Assembly: GCA_016207765.1 (NCBI GenBank)
Contig: JACQOY010000030.1
Span: forward strand, 1 to 20,355
Direction: 5' to 3'
DNA length: 20,355 nucleotides
Origin: Deltaproteobacteria bacterium
GTDB lineage: Bacteria; UBA10199; SBBF01
Shown here piece by piece: positions 1-7,291 of this stretch (position 1 is its first letter; every line of letters starts with the position of its first letter). Both the position numbers and the translations under genes were made by a program. The notes beneath the pieces are model-generated. The model did no database searches and had not been told where the DNA came from. It saw nothing but the letters and a program-made list of their open reading frames with translations.

Positions 1-258
1 AAAATAAAGCGCGGTGGCGACCACCCCCGAAAAAAGAACGACATTCAGAATGCCGAAAATGCGGAAAATAAAATCGGAAGAAAGAAGCGCCGCCGGCACC
101 ATGAAAAGAAGACAGAAAAACACCCCCAAAAGCCAAATAAGGCTGATATCCGCCGAGGAACGGCGACGGATGATTTTCACGACAAGCGGGATGTTGAAAA
201 ACGGGAGCGCCAGCGACGCCACAAACCCGACCATTCGGATTAGGTAAGTATTCTCCAT
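1..258 (-). CDS. PQ-loop / SemiSWEET-like small membrane protein (3' end beyond window)
   Basis: Reading leftward from ATG at 258 gives 86 codons that stay open to the window edge, so the C-terminus is missing. The protein is very hydrophobic, with three probable membrane helices at about residues 7-24, 38-56 and 62-84. After helix 1 comes NIPLVVKIIRRRSSADISL, which resembles the PQ-loop signature in which a proline-containing helix end is followed by a basic stretch and a K/R-S-x-x-x-S segment. Three helices in about 90 residues is the SemiSWEET size, a family of small bacterial sugar transporters that work as dimers. The canonical PQ pair itself is not present. The start lies 3 nt after the stop of the upstream phosphatase gene, so the two are probably co-transcribed, but the Shine-Dalgarno site is poor. 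The family call rests on pattern only; substrate is unknown. Confidence 0.6.
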   Translation of the reverse strand, partial: MENTYLIRMVGFVASLALPFFNIPLVVKIIRRRSSADISLIWLLGVFFCLLFMVPAALLSSDFIFRIFGILNVVLFSGVVATALYF

Positions 259-261
259 AAC

Positions 262-1686
262 TTAATGAGGCTGGGTTAAAAATTGGATCTCCCGTTTCCC
301 GTGTCGGCGCTGGTAGGCGCGGGTCACTTGGGGGAGAAACAGTTTGAACATTTCGTCGTAACGAACCGCATCGGGGAGATTCATTTTAGGGTCATCGGTC
401 ATCACCATGCCGGTTGAAGTGTCCCGAAAAAGCCCACCGTGGGTCCCCTTGTGGCCGAATTTAAGATAAGTGCCGGCCAAGGCCGCAAAACCACCGAACT
501 GGTAATTCGGTTTCACGCTGAACATCACGCTCGCCTTGTTTTCCACAAGGTTAAAAAATGAATCGTAGAGGCGATATCCGGCATCGGGGTAATAAGCCTG
601 CGCAGTCATTTTTTTCCATCGACCATCCGGAATCCAGTCTCCCGATGCATAACCGCTTTTGGAAATAATGGGAAAATAATCGAGAGGGTCCCCGCTTACC
701 GGGACATACCGGTACTTCGTCGGTTTGCCCCCTTGGGACCAATGATAGTCAAAATAGGCCTCCTCTCCTTCCGAATTCACCATATGCACCCTTTTTCCCT
801 CGGGCCAAAAGACAAGATCGATCCCGTCCACCCCCGTTAGAGAGCGGGCCGCTTTTTCCCTCTGTTTTGGGTGCGTCATCATCACGCCGGCCGAGAGCAA
901 TCCATATTCAACCACCACCACATCGTTTTCATCCACCAAATGCCTCGACCGTTTGAGACCCGCAGTGTTCAACGCCTTTTCAATCTCCCCTGTCCCGACC
1001 ATCTTCAGCCGGTCGAAATGAAAACCGTGATCCGAAAAAAGAACCACTTTCAAGGGTTCATCATGAAGGAGGCGATAGCGTTTTTTCATCCGGGTGATGA
1101 ATCGATCGACAAAAATCATGAACCGCATCATCCGGTTTCTCCCCAGCAGGTGTTGGGCGCCGTCGGTTCCTCCCAAATAGGTCATGATGACTTTTTTGGG
1201 GCTTTCCAGAAGAAGCTTTTCGGTCCTCATCAGGTCTTCCTTGCCGGCAACACCTGGAAAGGCATACATCACCGCTTTTTCGTGCATGGTGTGGCGGAAA
1301 GCGTCGAAATAGGTCTTGTAATTGACATGGATTTTGTAAATGTCCCCCGGCGTACCGCCGATGACCTCGTTGTCCTTGTAGGAATAAAATCTGCTTTCAT
1401 AGCCGGGGACCAATCCAACATCCAGCGGCTTGAAAATACCCGTGAAACCGATGGTCGTGGCCGAGGGAAAGGTGACAGTGAGGGGAACCACCGGTTGAAA
1501 ATCGCTGAAATACCCCTCTTTCTGCAGTTCGTGCATCATCTCGTAACCGATCCCGTCGATGGCGATAAAAAGGATTTTTTCTGGCTCTTTTTCGGCATCG
1601 GGAAGAACCGTAACCGGAGGGCGGTGAAACCCGCAGGAGACGGTGAGAAAAAGGAAGAAAAAACCAAAAAAGCGCCCCAAAGTCAT
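262..1686 (-). CDS. Alkaline-phosphatase-superfamily (type I phosphodiesterase/pyrophosphatase-like) lipoprotein
   Basis: This encodes 474 residues, probably anchored to a membrane from the periplasmic side. From ATG at 1686 it begins with a basic-hydrophobic signal ending in LTVSC, a relaxed lipobox with Cys18. The open frame extends to a GTG at 1728, but the added residues precede the signal, so the ATG is preferred. Metal and catalytic residues of the superfamily are visible: Asp44 in IAIDGIG, the FPSAT nucleophile region (Thr77), Asp175 and His179 in GGTDGAQH, Asp219-His220 in SDHG, and His416 in GTHGG. Such enzymes hydrolyse phosphodiesters, pyrophosphates or phosphate esters in the periplasm. 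The real substrate cannot be told from sequence. It is transcribed from the promoter at 1776-1804 and followed 3 nt later by the SemiSWEET-like gene. Confidence 0.8.
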   Translation of the reverse strand: MTLGRFFGFFFLFLTVSCGFHRPPVTVLPDAEKEPEKILFIAIDGIGYEMMHELQKEGYFSDFQPVVPLTVTFPSATTIGFTGIFKPLDVGLVPGYESRFYSYKDNEVIGGTPGDIYKIHVNYKTYFDAFRHTMHEKAVMYAFPGVAGKEDLMRTEKLLLESPKKVIMTYLGGTDGAQHLLGRNRMMRFMIFVDRFITRMKKRYRLLHDEPLKVVLFSDHGFHFDRLKMVGTGEIEKALNTAGLKRSRHLVDENDVVVVEYGLLSAGVMMTHPKQREKAARSLTGVDGIDLVFWPEGKRVHMVNSEGEEAYFDYHWSQGGKPTKYRYVPVSGDPLDYFPIISKSGYASGDWIPDGRWKKMTAQAYYPDAGYRLYDSFFNLVENKASVMFSVKPNYQFGGFAALAGTYLKFGHKGTHGGLFRDTSTGMVMTDDPKMNLPDAVRYDEMFKLFLPQVTRAYQRRHGKREIQFLTQPH

Positions 1687-1775
1687 AATTTTGTATGTTT
1701 CGTTCCGTGGCGAAACACCACGAGTCACGTTATTTGCCTACACCACGCCCTTGCAAATTACACAGCAAAACGCTT

Positions 1776-1804
1776 CTTATATATGTACAAACTTAAAACG
1801 TCAA
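1776..1804 (-). promoter_or_regulatory. Sigma70-like promoter for the lipoprotein phosphatase gene
   Basis: On the minus strand a TTGACG -35 box (1804-1799) is followed by exactly 17 nt and a TATAAG -10 box (1781-1776). Each box has 5 of 6 consensus bases. This predicts a transcript start near 1769 and a leader of about 80 nt before the ATG at 1686. It lies at the left edge of the divergent region shared with dnaK. Confidence 0.55.
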
Positions 1805-1821
1805 ATTCATGGAAACCAAGC

Positions 1822-1956
1822 GCCGGCAAACTAAAGAGAGTCCCCTTTGTCTTCGCAATTTTCATAAGCCGCCCTGAGTTGGTTTGTCTCGAAGGCCAAT
1901 GGGACCGGCGGGAATGAAAATTGCTTCGCCAAAATGACTCTCTTTAGTTTGCCGGC
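1822..1956. repeat. 135-bp long inverted-repeat (MITE-like or large hairpin) element
   Basis: The outer 21 bases (1822-1842, beginning GCCGGCAAACTAAAG) recur as an exact reverse complement at 1936-1956. A second exact pair, GCAATTTTCAT (1855-1865) and ATGAAAATTGC (1914-1924), lies inside, and GC-rich segments nearer the centre can also pair. The whole 135 bp could therefore fold into one long imperfect hairpin. It fills the gap between the divergent phosphatase and dnaK promoters. No transposase and no clear target-site duplication are visible. It could be a non-autonomous miniature transposable element, a dispersed palindromic repeat, or a regulatory hairpin. The repeat is certain, the identity is not. 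Confidence 0.8.
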
Positions 1957-1984
1957 ACACGAAAAATTAAATTGAAACGGCAGG

Positions 1985-2011
1985 TTGACATTTGTTAAAG
2001 GGGCCCTACTT
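1985..2011 (+). promoter_or_regulatory. Candidate sigma32 (heat-shock) promoter of dnaK
   Basis: TTGACA (1985-1990), a 13-nt spacer, then CCCTACTT (2004-2011). Known sigma32 promoters have a TTGAAA-type -35 box, a 13-14 nt gap and a CCCCATNT -10 box; five of seven informative -10 bases match here. The same -35 box with a 16-nt spacer and TACTTT would make a weaker sigma70 reading. Either would start dnaK with a leader of about 65 nt. The dnaK Shine-Dalgarno site is GGAG at 2074-2077, six bases before the ATG. Confidence 0.4.
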
Positions 2012-2083
2012 TGGAATTCACCGGATAATCCGGCTGATGCTTTTTGCAACTAATTAAGATTATTCAACTAATCGGAGAATAAA

Positions 2084-4012
2084 ATGACCAAAAAATCAAA
2101 GGTGATCGGAATCGACCTGGGAACGACAAATTCATGCGTGGCGGTTATGGAGGGGGGCGAACCAAAGATTATTCCCAATCAGGAAGGGGCGCGCACCACA
2201 CCATCGGTCGTCGCCTTTACGAAGGATGGTGAAATTCTCGTCGGTCAAGCCGCCAAACGACAGGCCATCACCAATCCGGACAATACGGTCTATTCCATCA
2301 AACGGTTCATGGGCCGCAAATTTGATGAAGTGTCCCAGGAAATCAAGCTGGTCCCCTACAAGGTGGCGAAACGCGACAATGGGGACACCGCCGTCGACAT
2401 CAACGGCAAGCTGATCATGCCTCCCGAAATTTCGGCAAAAATTCTGATGAAACTGAAAAAAGCGGCGGAGGATTATCTGGGCGAAACGGTGACCGATGCG
2501 GTTATTACGGTTCCCGCCTATTTTAACGACTCCCAACGGCAGGCCACCAAGGATGCCGGAGTGATCGCCGGTCTTAATGTCTTGAGAATCGTCAATGAAC
2601 CCACCGCCGCCTCGCTGGCCTACGGCCTCGACAAGAAAAAAGACGAGATCATCGCCGTCTACGATTTTGGCGGCGGCACGTTCGACATTTCAGTGCTTGA
2701 GGTGGGGGAGAATGTGGTCGAAGTGGTGGCCACCAACGGAGACACCCATCTGGGAGGCGACAACATAGACCAGAAACTGATCGACTATCTTATCGGCGAA
2801 TTCAAGAAAGACCAGGGAATCGACGTTTCGAAGGACAAAATGGTCCTTCAGCGGCTGAAAGAGGGGGCGGAGAAGGCGAAAATCGAATTGTCTTCGGCGC
2901 TCGAAACCGAAATCAACCTCCCCTTTCTGACGGCGGATGCGAGCGGCCCCAAGCACTTGAACATCAAACTGACCCGCGCCAAGCTGGAATCGCTCTGCGA
3001 AGAACTCATCATGAGATCGTTCGAACCGGTGAAAAAATGTCTTCAGGACGCCGGTAAAAAACCATCCGACATTGTCGAGGTGGTGTTGGTCGGGGGACAG
3101 ACCCGTATGCCCCGTATCCGCGAAGAGGTCAAAAAATTCTTCGGCAAGGAACCCCACATGGGGGTGAACCCGGATGAAGTGGTGGCGGCGGGCGCCGGGG
3201 TTCAGGGAGGGGTTTTGACCGGCGAGGTGAAGGACATGCTCCTGCTCGATGTAACGCCGCTCTCACTTGGAATTGAAACCCTGGGCGGCGTCATGACCCG
3301 GCTGATTGAAAGAAACACCACCATCCCCACCAAAAAATCGCAGATTTTCTCGACGGCGGCCGACAGCCAGACAAGTGTTGAAGTCCACGTTCTTCAGGGA
3401 GAGCGGGAAATGGCGCGGGACAACCGCACCCTTGGGCGTTTTCATTTGGACGGCATCCCGCCCGCGCCGCGAGGCATCCCGCAAGTGGAAGTCATTTTTG
3501 ACATCGATGCCAACGGCATTGTGCACGTAACGGCAAAAGACAAGGCCACCAACAAGGAACAGCATATCACCATCACTTCCTCCTCCGGCCTTGGAAAAGA
3601 CGAGATCGACCGGATGGTGAAGGAGGCCAAAAGCCACGAGACCGAAGACAAGAAAAAACGCGAAGAGGTTGAAACCAAAAACAAGGCTGACGCCCTGGTG
3701 CATGAGGTCGAAAAAAACTTGAAGGAACACAAGGACAAACTCTCGGAGGATGACGTGAAAAAAGTTGAATCGGCCCTCGATGGCGCGAAAAAGGCGCTGT
3801 CGGAGGATGCCGCCGAACGGATCAAATCGACGATGGAAGAGCTTCAGCAAGCCGCGTTCAAGATCGGCGAGGCGATGTACAAGGCGGCCAGCGGTACTCC
3901 TCCTGGGGGCGACACCGGTCCTGCCGGAGCAGAATCCAAAGGGGACACATCCGGCGAGGCCCCCAAAAAAGACGAAAACGTTGTGGATGCCGAATTCGAA
4001 GAGACAAAATAA
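2084..4012 (+). CDS. dnaK: Chaperone protein DnaK (Hsp70)
   Basis: This is a 642-residue cytoplasmic Hsp70, the normal bacterial length. It binds exposed hydrophobic peptides under ATP control, working with DnaJ and GrpE. Visible landmarks are the phosphate-1 loop [10 protein letters not shown] (residues 8-17), the [17 protein letters not shown] segment, DFGGGTFD, and the interdomain linker [11 protein letters not shown] at about 386-396. A substrate-binding domain follows, then a charged helical lid, a Gly/Pro-rich tail near 603-630 and the conserved end [10 protein letters not shown]. Start choice is supported by GGAG six bases upstream. A heat-shock-type promoter is proposed at 1985-2011. 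Neither dnaJ nor grpE is adjacent: a leftward phosphatase gene lies upstream and a GH5 gene follows 39 nt downstream with no clear terminator between. Confidence 0.98.
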   Translation: MTKKSKVIGIDLGTTNSCVAVMEGGEPKIIPNQEGARTTPSVVAFTKDGEILVGQAAKRQAITNPDNTVYSIKRFMGRKFDEVSQEIKLVPYKVAKRDNGDTAVDINGKLIMPPEISAKILMKLKKAAEDYLGETVTDAVITVPAYFNDSQRQATKDAGVIAGLNVLRIVNEPTAASLAYGLDKKKDEIIAVYDFGGGTFDISVLEVGENVVEVVATNGDTHLGGDNIDQKLIDYLIGEFKKDQGIDVSKDKMVLQRLKEGAEKAKIELSSALETEINLPFLTADASGPKHLNIKLTRAKLESLCEELIMRSFEPVKKCLQDAGKKPSDIVEVVLVGGQTRMPRIREEVKKFFGKEPHMGVNPDEVVAAGAGVQGGVLTGEVKDMLLLDVTPLSLGIETLGGVMTRLIERNTTIPTKKSQIFSTAADSQTSVEVHVLQGEREMARDNRTLGRFHLDGIPPAPRGIPQVEVIFDIDANGIVHVTAKDKATNKEQHITITSSSGLGKDEIDRMVKEAKSHETEDKKKREEVETKNKADALVHEVEKNLKEHKDKLSEDDVKKVESALDGAKKALSEDAAERIKSTMEELQQAAFKIGEAMYKAASGTPPGGDTGPAGAESKGDTSGEAPKKDENVVDAEFEETK

Positions 4013-4051
4013 GTACGCAACTTTTTCCGCGGCCTGCCGATAACTGTTCCG

Positions 4052-5164
4052 ATGATATCCCCTGCTCCCCTATTGCTTTTGGCCGCGTGCACCGGCCCCA
4101 AAGAAGTCCCCGATTACACGGTGTCTGATGGCCAAATTCACCATAACGGCGTAGAAATTCAACTTCATGGGGTCAACTGGTTCGGTTTTGAAGGTTCGGA
4201 ACATGTCGTCCACGGCCTCTGGACGCGAACGATCGATGATATGATCGCCCAGATGAAGGGCCTCGGTTTTAACGCGGTTCGCCTCCCCTTCTGCCCCGAA
4301 ACATTGGATGGAGTCACTCCCGGTGCCGTCGATTACTCGATCAACCCGAACCTCGAAGGATTGGACAGCCTGGATCTCCTCGATTTGACGGTACAAAAAC
4401 TGAATGACCGGGAGATGTACATGCTTCTGGACCACCATAGCCCGGATTGCGAAGAGATTTCTGAATTATGGTACACCGGCGCTTATTCCGAGGAAGACTG
4501 GATCAATGACCTGACTTTCGTGGCGAACAGATACGGAGGACTTGGATATTTTCTCGGTATCGATCTGAAAAACGAGCCCCACGGGGCGGCCACCTGGGGA
4601 ACAGGCGATGAATCCACCGACTGGAATTCCGCTGTCGAAAGGGCCTCCGAAGCGGTCCTCTCGGCAAATCCGGGTATTCTCGTTTTTGCCGAAGGGATTC
4701 AGGAAAATCCGGAATGTTCGAGCACGGATAACGCCCACTGGTGGGGAGGAAACCTGGAACCGCAGGCATGCAACCCCCTCGCCATTCCTTCAAACAAGCT
4801 TGTCCTCTCTCCCCACGTCTATGGGCCCGACGTCTACGACATGTCCTACTTTGATGAGGCAAACTTTCCTGAAAACATGGATGCTATCTGGAATACCCAA
4901 TTCGGATTTGCCGCAGACAACGGTTATGTGGTGGCACCGGGAGAATTCGGGGGAATGTACGGCGAGGGCAATCCCCTCGATGTGACGTGGCAAAATACCC
5001 TCGTCGATTATTTTATGGAGAAGGGAATCTGCAACTTCTTCTACTGGTCGTGGAACCCCAATTCGGGCGATACCGGCGGAATTCTTGATGACGACTGGAC
5101 GACAGTGGAAGAAGGAAAGTATGAAAACCTCAAAAGACTGATGGATGCGTGTAACGCCGATTAA
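4052..5164 (+). CDS. Glycoside hydrolase family 5 (cellulase-like) putative lipoprotein
   Basis: This encodes 370 residues that match the GH5 (beta/alpha)8 fold of endo-beta-1,4-glucanases. Landmarks are LHGVNWFGFEG (38-48), FNAVRLPF, LDHHSPD (126-132), LKNEPHG with the acid/base Glu175, SPHVYGPDVY with His255 and Tyr257, APGEFGG with the nucleophile Glu298, and the substrate-cleft segment WSWNPNSGDTGG. That last segment resembles endoglucanases of the GH5_1 type. The N-terminus is MISPAPLLLLAAC, giving a lipobox at Cys13, but the signal is short and has no Lys or Arg. No good Shine-Dalgarno site is present and no better start exists back to the dnaK stop in the same frame. The protein is probably extracytoplasmic. 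Its stop codon overlaps the stop of the convergent gene by 2 bp. The exact glycan substrate is inferred, not shown. Confidence 0.85.
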   Translation: MISPAPLLLLAACTGPKEVPDYTVSDGQIHHNGVEIQLHGVNWFGFEGSEHVVHGLWTRTIDDMIAQMKGLGFNAVRLPFCPETLDGVTPGAVDYSINPNLEGLDSLDLLDLTVQKLNDREMYMLLDHHSPDCEEISELWYTGAYSEEDWINDLTFVANRYGGLGYFLGIDLKNEPHGAATWGTGDESTDWNSAVERASEAVLSANPGILVFAEGIQENPECSSTDNAHWWGGNLEPQACNPLAIPSNKLVLSPHVYGPDVYDMSYFDEANFPENMDAIWNTQFGFAADNGYVVAPGEFGGMYGEGNPLDVTWQNTLVDYFMEKGICNFFYWSWNPNSGDTGGILDDDWTTVEEGKYENLKRLMDACNAD

Positions 5165-6582
5165 ACCAACGATTGGCCGTCAATTCCTTCCGGAATTTCT
5201 TTTCCCAACAATTTTAAAATAGTCGGAAAAACATCCACCGACCGAAAACAACGTTTCTTCAACGGATAATTCATCAAAAAAGGAATCCGCATGTGTTCGG
5301 GGCAAATGGCGCCATGCGATGCCTTGTGTTCGGGATGCTCGTAGCGTTCGCGCAGGTCGTAGCCGGTTGTAGCCGAAATAACAACATCGCCGGATCGGCG
5401 CGAGGAGAATAACTGGGTCAATTGACCAAACACGTCGGGATAATGAGAATTCCAGGTCTTTTCAACCGATTCGTCAACTCCCATGATCTTCTTTTTCTCT
5501 GTCTCGTTGAAAATTCCCAAAGGTTCATCCCGTTCCCATCGATAATCCACCATTCCGTCTGTCAGGCGAAACAGCCCATGCCCCCCGGCGGTCAGCAAAT
5601 GAATCGATCCATCGGCCCCCTGACAGGCAACAAGCGAAACTGCTTTCTGATGCCTTAATTCATCCAGCAGGATTCCGGTGTGGGAGAGTTCCTCAAAGGT
5701 GGTTCGGTCAGCCCATCCCCGCTCATTTTTAAAATAGAGATGCGCCATGCCGTTGCCCGACACCATGGACGCCGCCCTGAAATTGCGCTTGAAAATTTGA
5801 GTATAGTAAAAAGCCCTGATTCCTTTTGAGTCGAGCCATGGGCCGACATCGAAATGGGCTTTCGTGTCGGAGAGCCCATGGTCGCTGACAATGACCATCA
5901 ACGTTTCATCCAGCTCCCCCTCTTTTTTAAGTTTTTCGGCAATCCGGCCGATCTGGCCGTCGACCTCCCGGTAGGCCTGAAGCGTCCGGGGATGAAAAGG
6001 ACTGGAACGGTGTGAGTATTCATCCACCGCCGGAAAAACAACGAAGGTAAAATCGGGGTTTCTTTCAAGGCCGGCAATCAGCTTGTCGGCGGCCGATTGA
6101 TCGACAAAGGCCCACCGGTCGGTCAAGTGGGCATAATAAAAATACCAGATGCGGGAAAATTTTGTGAGGTTCTTTCCCCGCGCGCTCCCCCGGTTGACCA
6201 TGCTCATGATGGAAAGCGGGTGGTCAAAAATCTCGAAGGCGGTTTTGACATCCTTGCGAATATCATGATTCAACAGAAAAGTCTCGAGTCCCACATAACT
6301 CCGAAAGCTCCTCAAAGACCATCCGTGCCGCGCATAATGGGGCTTGTCGAACCAGCGAATGCCGGGGACATTGCAGGTGCCGGGGTAACAACCGGTCAGA
6401 AACGGCAGGTAGGCCGGGCCCGTTGTGGATGGAAAGGAGGTAAGAATGGTCTGATTCGTCCCCTCTTCGGCAAAATAACGGGCAATATTGGGGAGATTCC
6501 CCCTGTTTAATTCCTCATTGAGAACATCCGGGCGGGCGCCATCAACAAGAAAGATGATACAGCGTTTAAAGGACGCCGTCAT
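5161..6582 (-). CDS. Alkaline-phosphatase-superfamily phosphodiesterase/nucleotide pyrophosphatase-like protein
   Basis: This is a 473-residue enzyme of the type I phosphodiesterase/nucleotide pyrophosphatase family. Zinc ligands and nucleophile can be placed: Asp14 in FLVDGARPD, Thr54 in FPSTTGP, Asp187 and His191 in AVDEYSH, Asp234-His235 in SDHGLSD, and His423 in ASHGAICPEH. There is no signal peptide, so it appears cytoplasmic, unlike the lipoprotein relative at 262-1686. It starts 1 nt after the stop of the MlaC-like gene (TGA-G-ATG), with AAAGGA about 11 bases upstream, and it is the last gene of the ten-gene leftward run. Members act on nucleotides, phosphonates, phosphoglycans or lipid head groups. 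The substrate cannot be called here. Confidence 0.82.
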   Translation of the reverse strand: MTASFKRCIIFLVDGARPDVLNEELNRGNLPNIARYFAEEGTNQTILTSFPSTTGPAYLPFLTGCYPGTCNVPGIRWFDKPHYARHGWSLRSFRSYVGLETFLLNHDIRKDVKTAFEIFDHPLSIMSMVNRGSARGKNLTKFSRIWYFYYAHLTDRWAFVDQSAADKLIAGLERNPDFTFVVFPAVDEYSHRSSPFHPRTLQAYREVDGQIGRIAEKLKKEGELDETLMVIVSDHGLSDTKAHFDVGPWLDSKGIRAFYYTQIFKRNFRAASMVSGNGMAHLYFKNERGWADRTTFEELSHTGILLDELRHQKAVSLVACQGADGSIHLLTAGGHGLFRLTDGMVDYRWERDEPLGIFNETEKKKIMGVDESVEKTWNSHYPDVFGQLTQLFSSRRSGDVVISATTGYDLRERYEHPEHKASHGAICPEHMRIPFLMNYPLKKRCFRSVDVFPTILKLLGKEIPEGIDGQSLV

Positions 6583-6583
6583 C

Positions 6584-7291
6584 TCAATCCATTTCCTTTA
6601 ATTTGTTCTCCATCCTCTTGACCAGTTCGGGATAGCCGCTTTTTTTGATGATGGCATCAAACTGGAACTTGTAATTTTCAACCAGCGAGGCGTCATCCAC
6701 AATCACGTCAAAAATATTCCATCCCCTCGGGCCCAGAATCAGTTTGTAATTCAGGTCAAGGTCGATTTTTTTGGAGGGAATAGTAATTTTTGTCGTCACC
6801 AGGGATTTTTTCTTTTCGGCATCGAGGAACTTTTCCTGCTTATAGACGATTCGATAGGCCTTTTCGGCCCCCTTTACCTGCTCCTTTGAAAAAATGGCCT
6901 TTTTTTCGAGAAGACTGGTCATCAAATCGGTAAAATAGCGCTGGTCTTTGTCGGTAATTTCGTTCCAGTGAAGGTCCAGGGCCAGTTTGCAGAGCTCATA
7001 CAAATCGAAGGTGCCGCGGATAATATCCTGTTTGAGCTTGCGGTTCGCCTCGACTTCGGCCTGGGTGAGATTCGAACCCGTTTTGTATGATTCGATTTTC
7101 AAATCGAGATCCTTGATCGATTCCATGGGACCGATGGTGCTGGATGAAGGAAGGGGTTCGGGAAGGGCCTCGGGTGCGGGGGGCACAATCGCCGGCGCCA
7201 CGGTCTCTTTCTTTTCCTCCCCTTTATTTGAAGGACAGGCGGTCAAACAAGCAGACACCGCCACCACAACGATCAAACGAATAAAACTCAT
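6584..7291 (-). CDS. MlaC/Ttg2D-family phospholipid-binding protein, predicted lipoprotein
   Basis: This encodes 235 residues. The C-terminal 170 match the MlaC (toluene-tolerance Ttg2D) family: a helical start, LDLHWNEITDKDQRYFTDLM, later VTTKITIPSKKIDLDLNYKL, then GWNIFDVIVDDASLVENYKFQF and a closing helical segment. MlaC shuttles phospholipids across the periplasm between membrane complexes. Here the N-terminus is a lipoprotein signal ending LTAC (Cys19), followed by a Pro/Ala/Glu-rich linker near 30-50. Classical MlaC is soluble, so this one is probably membrane-tethered. A strong AAGGAGA site lies five bases before the ATG. The start overlaps the tolC-family stop by 4 nt (ATGA). No mlaD, mlaE or mlaF is in the window. 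Confidence 0.8.
   Translation of the reverse strand: MSFIRLIVVVAVSACLTACPSNKGEEKKETVAPAIVPPAPEALPEPLPSSSTIGPMESIKDLDLKIESYKTGSNLTQAEVEANRKLKQDIIRGTFDLYELCKLALDLHWNEITDKDQRYFTDLMTSLLEKKAIFSKEQVKGAEKAYRIVYKQEKFLDAEKKKSLVTTKITIPSKKIDLDLNYKLILGPRGWNIFDVIVDDASLVENYKFQFDAIIKKSGYPELVKRMENKLKEMD

Noticed and set aside
871..1917. A 348-codon plus-strand open frame opposite the lipoprotein phosphatase gene
   Set aside because: It is antisense to a gene with full catalytic motifs, and its translation shows no family features.
1822..1956. Integron attC site or CIRCE operator as an explanation of the inverted repeat
   Set aside because: The ends lack the attC core (GTTRRRY/RYYYAAC), and the arms do not match the CIRCE sequence.
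1831..2049. A 72-codon minus-strand ORF across the inverted-repeat element
   Set aside because: It runs through the repeat and the dnaK promoter, has no family resemblance and lacks support as a gene.
3263..3850. A 195-codon minus-strand open frame within dnaK
   Set aside because: dnaK is unambiguous on the other strand; the frame is a codon-bias shadow.
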